This document shows, one piece after another, positions 5,292 to 7,312 of a DNA stretch of 7,312 bases. A model generated the notes under the pieces. It saw nothing but the letters and a program-made list of their open reading frames with translations, made no database searches and had not been told where the DNA came from. This stretch comes from CAYTCZ01 sp964436315 (GTDB lineage: Bacteria > Actinomycetota > Thermoleophilia > Gaiellales > Gaiellaceae): assembly GCA_964436315.1 (NCBI GenBank), contig CAYTCZ010000166.1, forward strand, positions 1-7,312, written 5' to 3'. Each line of letters opens with the position of its first letter. Positions within the stretch are counted from its first letter, which is position 1. The position numbers and the translations under genes were made by a program.

Positions 5292-6089
5292 ATGGTGGGG
5301 GCCGGCGCCGAAATTCCGACGGTTCTACGGGACGCTGTCCCGTGGCTATCGGTGGCGGAAATGCGGGAGGTGGACCGGCTCATGATCGAGGAAGCCCGAA
5401 TCTCGCTCGTCCAGATGATGGAAAACGCGGGCCGGAACCTTGCTGTCCTCGCCCGTGAACTGGTCGGTGGAAACGTTGCCGATCGGCGAGTCGGCGTTCT
5501 CGCTGGCCCGGGAGGAAATGGCGGCGGTGGGCTCGTCGCCGCGCGACATCTGACCAATGCTGGTGCCTCGGTGAGCGTCGTCCTGAGCAAGGCTCCAGCA
5601 GAGATGGGCGAGGTCTCGCGTCGCCAGCACGAGATCCTCGAGCACATGGACGTCNNNNNNNNNNNNNNNNNNNNNNNNNNNNNNNNNNNNNNNNNNNNNN
5701 NNNNNNNNNNNNNNNNNNNNNNNNNNNNNNNNNNNNNNNNNNNNNNNNNNNNNNTGATCGACGCGCTCCTCGGTTACAGCCAGAGTGGCGATCCCCGCGG
5801 TCCCGCGGCCGAGTTGATTCGGCTGACTGAGGACGTTCGAGTCCTCTCGCTGGACACGCCGTCGGGGCTCGAGCTATCGACCGGCGATGTCCGCGAACCG
5901 GCCGTCGTCGCAGACGCAACGATGACTCTGGCCTTGCCCAAGGAAGGGCTTGGGAGCGAGGCCGCTACCCGGCACGTCGGAGAGCTGTATCTGGCCGATA
6001 TCTCGGTCACCCAGGCGGTTTATCAACGTATCGGCCGCTCGCATCCGACACCGTTCACACGCTCGCCGCTCGTGCGACTCGGTACCTGA
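5292..6089 (+). CDS. nnrE: YjeF_N-domain protein, NAD(P)H-hydrate epimerase (interrupted by assembly gap)
   Basis: Single-domain YjeF_N protein. The family interconverts R and S epimers of NADHX/NADPHX, the hydrated forms of damaged nicotinamide cofactors, so that a partner dehydratase can repair them. Visible family elements are SLVQMMENAGRNLA (38-51), the glycine-rich loop GPGGNGGGG (72-80), DALLGYSQSGDPRGP after the gap, LSLDTPSGLE with its catalytic-type Asp, and the C-terminal ATMTLALPKEGLG and VGELYLADI. The usual glycine loop is GPGNNGGDG; here the first Asn and the Asp are both Gly. There is no ADP/ATP-dependent dehydratase domain (the C-terminal half of YjeF fusions). The ATG at 5292 has an excellent AGGAGG. 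The 100-N gap (5655-5754) hides part of the middle, and the frame across it is not evidence of the real length. The gene symbol is by family, with the altered loop leaving the activity open. Confidence 0.82.
   Translation: MVGAGAEIPTVLRDAVPWLSVAEMREVDRLMIEEARISLVQMMENAGRNLAVLARELVGGNVADRRVGVLAGPGGNGGGGLVAARHLTNAGASVSVVLSKAPAEMGEVSRRQHEILEHMDVXXXXXXXXXXXXXXXXXXXXXXXXXXXXXXXXXXIDALLGYSQSGDPRGPAAELIRLTEDVRVLSLDTPSGLELSTGDVREPAVVADATMTLALPKEGLGSEAATRHVGELYLADISVTQAVYQRIGRSHPTPFTRSPLVRLGT
5655..5754. other. Assembly gap (100 Ns)
   Basis: Exactly 100 undetermined bases lie within the YjeF_N gene. Such a round number is usually a placeholder of unknown true size. Protein similarity resumes immediately on the far side (IDALLG), so the join looks correct but the number of missing residues is unknown. 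Confidence 0.97.
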
Positions 6090-6096
6090 TTGCTCA

Positions 6097-6110
6097 CTAT
6101 CGATCGGTAG
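6097..6110. other. 14-bp near-palindrome after the YjeF_N gene
   Basis: CTATCGATCGGTAG is an inverted repeat apart from one T/G position, beginning 7 bp after the stop codon at 6089. It could be a binding site for a dimeric regulator acting on the protease gene downstream. It is short, and chance is a real possibility. Confidence 0.2.
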
Positions 6111-6191
6111 CGGCACATCCTTTGGTAGACGATCCAGCCGACCTCACGAGTATTCATATGTCTACCGGGGCGCAAAGTCGATTCTGCCGAC

Positions 6192-6197
6192 AGGAGG
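6192..6197 (+). promoter_or_regulatory. Ribosome binding site that points to an ATC start
   Basis: AGGAGG at 6192-6197 is followed after six bases by ATC at 6204 and another ATC at 6207, in frame with the subtilase. There is no in-frame ATG, GTG or TTG between this site and the GTG at 6258, which is much too far away to use it. Confidence 0.5.
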
Positions 6198-6203
6198 CCA
6201 GCG

Positions 6204-7312
6204 ATCATCGAATCGAAGGGCGCCTTATCCCATGCGCGTGCCGCCCGTGCGTCGGCGGTGGCCATCCTCTGCTGCTTTGGCTTTGCGGCTTTTGCGGCCA
6301 CAGCCGTAGCTCAGGGGCCCCTGTCGATGGCGGTTCTTCCGCGCGGCGCCGTCGAGTCGGCGCCGGGGAAGCCGGCTCCGAAAGCCCTCGACTCCCGCCT
6401 CGACGAAGTCGCCGACGCTCGCGCAAAGAATGGCCAGGGCGCTGCGCTCGCAGAGGCACGGGCGGACGACCTCGCGATCGAACGGGGCAGGATCCGGGTC
6501 ATCGTTGAGGCAAAGCCGGGTCGGGCTCTGCAGGCGCGCGCCGCCGTCGCCGCCGCAGGCGGAAAGATCGAGGGTGAGAACGCGGGGCTCATTCAGGCGC
6601 TACTTCCGACCGCAGCGCTGGAGGCCGTGGCGGTCAAACGGTCAGTCAAGAATGTCCGACCGCCGCTTGTTCCAGAGGCTGTCGCTGTAACCGGCGAGGG
6701 CATCGAGGTCGCGAATGCCGACGACTGGCAGGCCGCTGGGGTGGACGCGAGCGGCGTCAAGGTTGCGGTCATCGATCTCGGTTTCGACGGCCTGGCGGAG
6801 AGTCAGGTGCGCGGCGACCTCCCCGCGGACGTTACGACCGTCGACTACTGCGCGAGCGGCTTTGAGCAGACCGTACACGGAACCGCCGTAGCCGAAATCG
6901 TCTACGAACTGGCTCCCGGAGCCGAGCTCTATCTCATCTGTGTCGAGACGCTTGTGAACCTCGCCCAGGCCGAGGAGTACGCAGAGGCGAACGGGATCAC
7001 GGTCATCAACCACTCCGTCGCGTGGTTCAACACGAGCCGGGGTGATGGCACCGGCGGCCCCGGAAGTCCGGACGCGATTGTGAAAGCAGCTCGCGATGCC
7101 GGGATCTTGTGGATCAACGCGGCTGGAAACCACGCCCAGCGTCACTGGAACGGATCATTCGACGACTCCGACGGCGACGACTTCCACAACTTCACAGAGG
7201 CGAACAACGGGAATGGGTTCCTGCTCTTCACCGGGCAATCGGTCTGCTTGTCGCTCAAGTGGGATGACTGGCCTGGGTCGGACCAGGACTTCGACCTGTT
7301 CCTCGTTCGCAA
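6204..7312 (+). CDS. Secreted subtilisin-like serine protease (S8), 3' end outside the window
   Basis: Partial protein of at least 369 residues. Counting from ATC 6204, a basic n-region (ARAARAS) precedes a hydrophobic core and an ATAVA-Q cleavage site near residue 37, so the protein is exported. Residues about 95-155 resemble a protease propeptide (IRVIVEAKPG through VKNVRPP). The S8 catalytic domain follows, with Asp191 in VAVIDLGFDG, His225 in VHGTAVAEIV and the oxyanion Asn309 in INAAGNHAQ; the catalytic Ser lies beyond the window edge. After the Asn motif comes an Asp-rich beta-like segment (DDSDGDDFHNF through LKWDDWPGSDQDFDLFLV), apparently an inserted domain between Asn and Ser. The start is unusual: the good ribosome binding site leads to ATC. 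The first standard start, GTG 6258, would remove every positive charge from the signal peptide, and ATG 6327 would remove the signal altogether. Confidence 0.85.
   Translation, partial: MIESKGALSHARAARASAVAILCCFGFAAFAATAVAQGPLSMAVLPRGAVESAPGKPAPKALDSRLDEVADARAKNGQGAALAEARADDLAIERGRIRVIVEAKPGRALQARAAVAAAGGKIEGENAGLIQALLPTAALEAVAVKRSVKNVRPPLVPEAVAVTGEGIEVANADDWQAAGVDASGVKVAVIDLGFDGLAESQVRGDLPADVTTVDYCASGFEQTVHGTAVAEIVYELAPGAELYLICVETLVNLAQAEEYAEANGITVINHSVAWFNTSRGDGTGGPGSPDAIVKAARDAGILWINAAGNHAQRHWNGSFDDSDGDDFHNFTEANNGNGFLLFTGQSVCLSLKWDDWPGSDQDFDLFLVR

Noticed and set aside
5204..5647. N-terminal extension of the HDOD protein to an ATG at 5647.
   Set aside because: It would overlap the divergent YjeF_N gene almost up to the N gap, and the added sequence is low-complexity Arg/Ser/Pro/Thr typical of an antisense frame.
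4048..6164. The 11-mer TTCATATGTCT occurs near both 4048 and 6154.
   Set aside because: Chance repeats of this length are expected several times in a window of this size, and the two copies have unrelated contexts.
6232..6309. Short ORF starting at ATG 6232 ahead of the protease.
   Set aside because: Its translation is Arg/Pro/Leu-rich and stops at 6309, while the protease frame through the same bases encodes a clear signal peptide.
6642..7145. Long minus-strand ORF opposite the protease.
   Set aside because: It is the antisense of a well-supported subtilase with Asp, His and Asn motifs in order; its own translation shows no domain.

Overview
This window comes from a high-GC bacterium. Codon third positions are strongly G/C, and several starts have GGAGG-type ribosome binding sites. 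The gene content (a lipoprotein, an M50 protease with CBS domains, an HDOD protein, a single-domain YjeF_N protein and a secreted subtilase) fits a deep-branching actinobacterial lineage, but I cannot fix the taxon from sequence alone. A run of exactly 100 Ns at 5655-5754 shows this is a scaffolded, probably metagenomic, assembly.

Layout. A Gfo/Idh/MocA oxidoreductase runs rightward (87-1190). A leftward cluster then fills 5203 back to 1228. In transcription order it holds an HDOD-domain protein, a FrnE/DsbA-type thiol oxidoreductase, an 86-aa repeat protein, an M50 site-2-type protease with two CBS domains, a small one-TM protein and a coiled-coil lipoprotein. Divergent from the HDOD gene, and 88 bp away, is a YjeF_N / NAD(P)H-hydrate epimerase gene (5292-6089, interrupted by the N gap). 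It is followed by a secreted subtilisin-like protease that runs off the right end.

The main discovery is the DsbA-family gene at 4052-3420. An ordinary gene call would start it around 3851 and lose the whole N-terminus. Reading upstream in the same frame restores a complete thioredoxin-fold N-terminus up to an ATG at 4052, except for one in-frame TGA at 4013-4011. That TGA sits exactly where the family has the first cysteine of its CPFC active site, so the motif reads TGA-Pro-Phe-Cys. UGA is used as an ordinary stop elsewhere in the window, including at the end of this same gene. The best reading is a selenocysteine codon (UPFC), making this a DsbA/FrnE-like selenoprotein. A hairpin that could serve as a bacterial SECIS element lies directly downstream of the UGA, inside the coding sequence.

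How the genes may work together. The selenoprotein, the 86-aa protein and the M50 protease look co-transcribed: an ATGA overlap is followed by a 27-bp gap. This links a thiol-redox enzyme with a membrane protease, but any functional link is inference. Other points of interest are a probable non-AUG (ATC) start for the subtilase and the altered glycine-rich motif in the YjeF_N protein.
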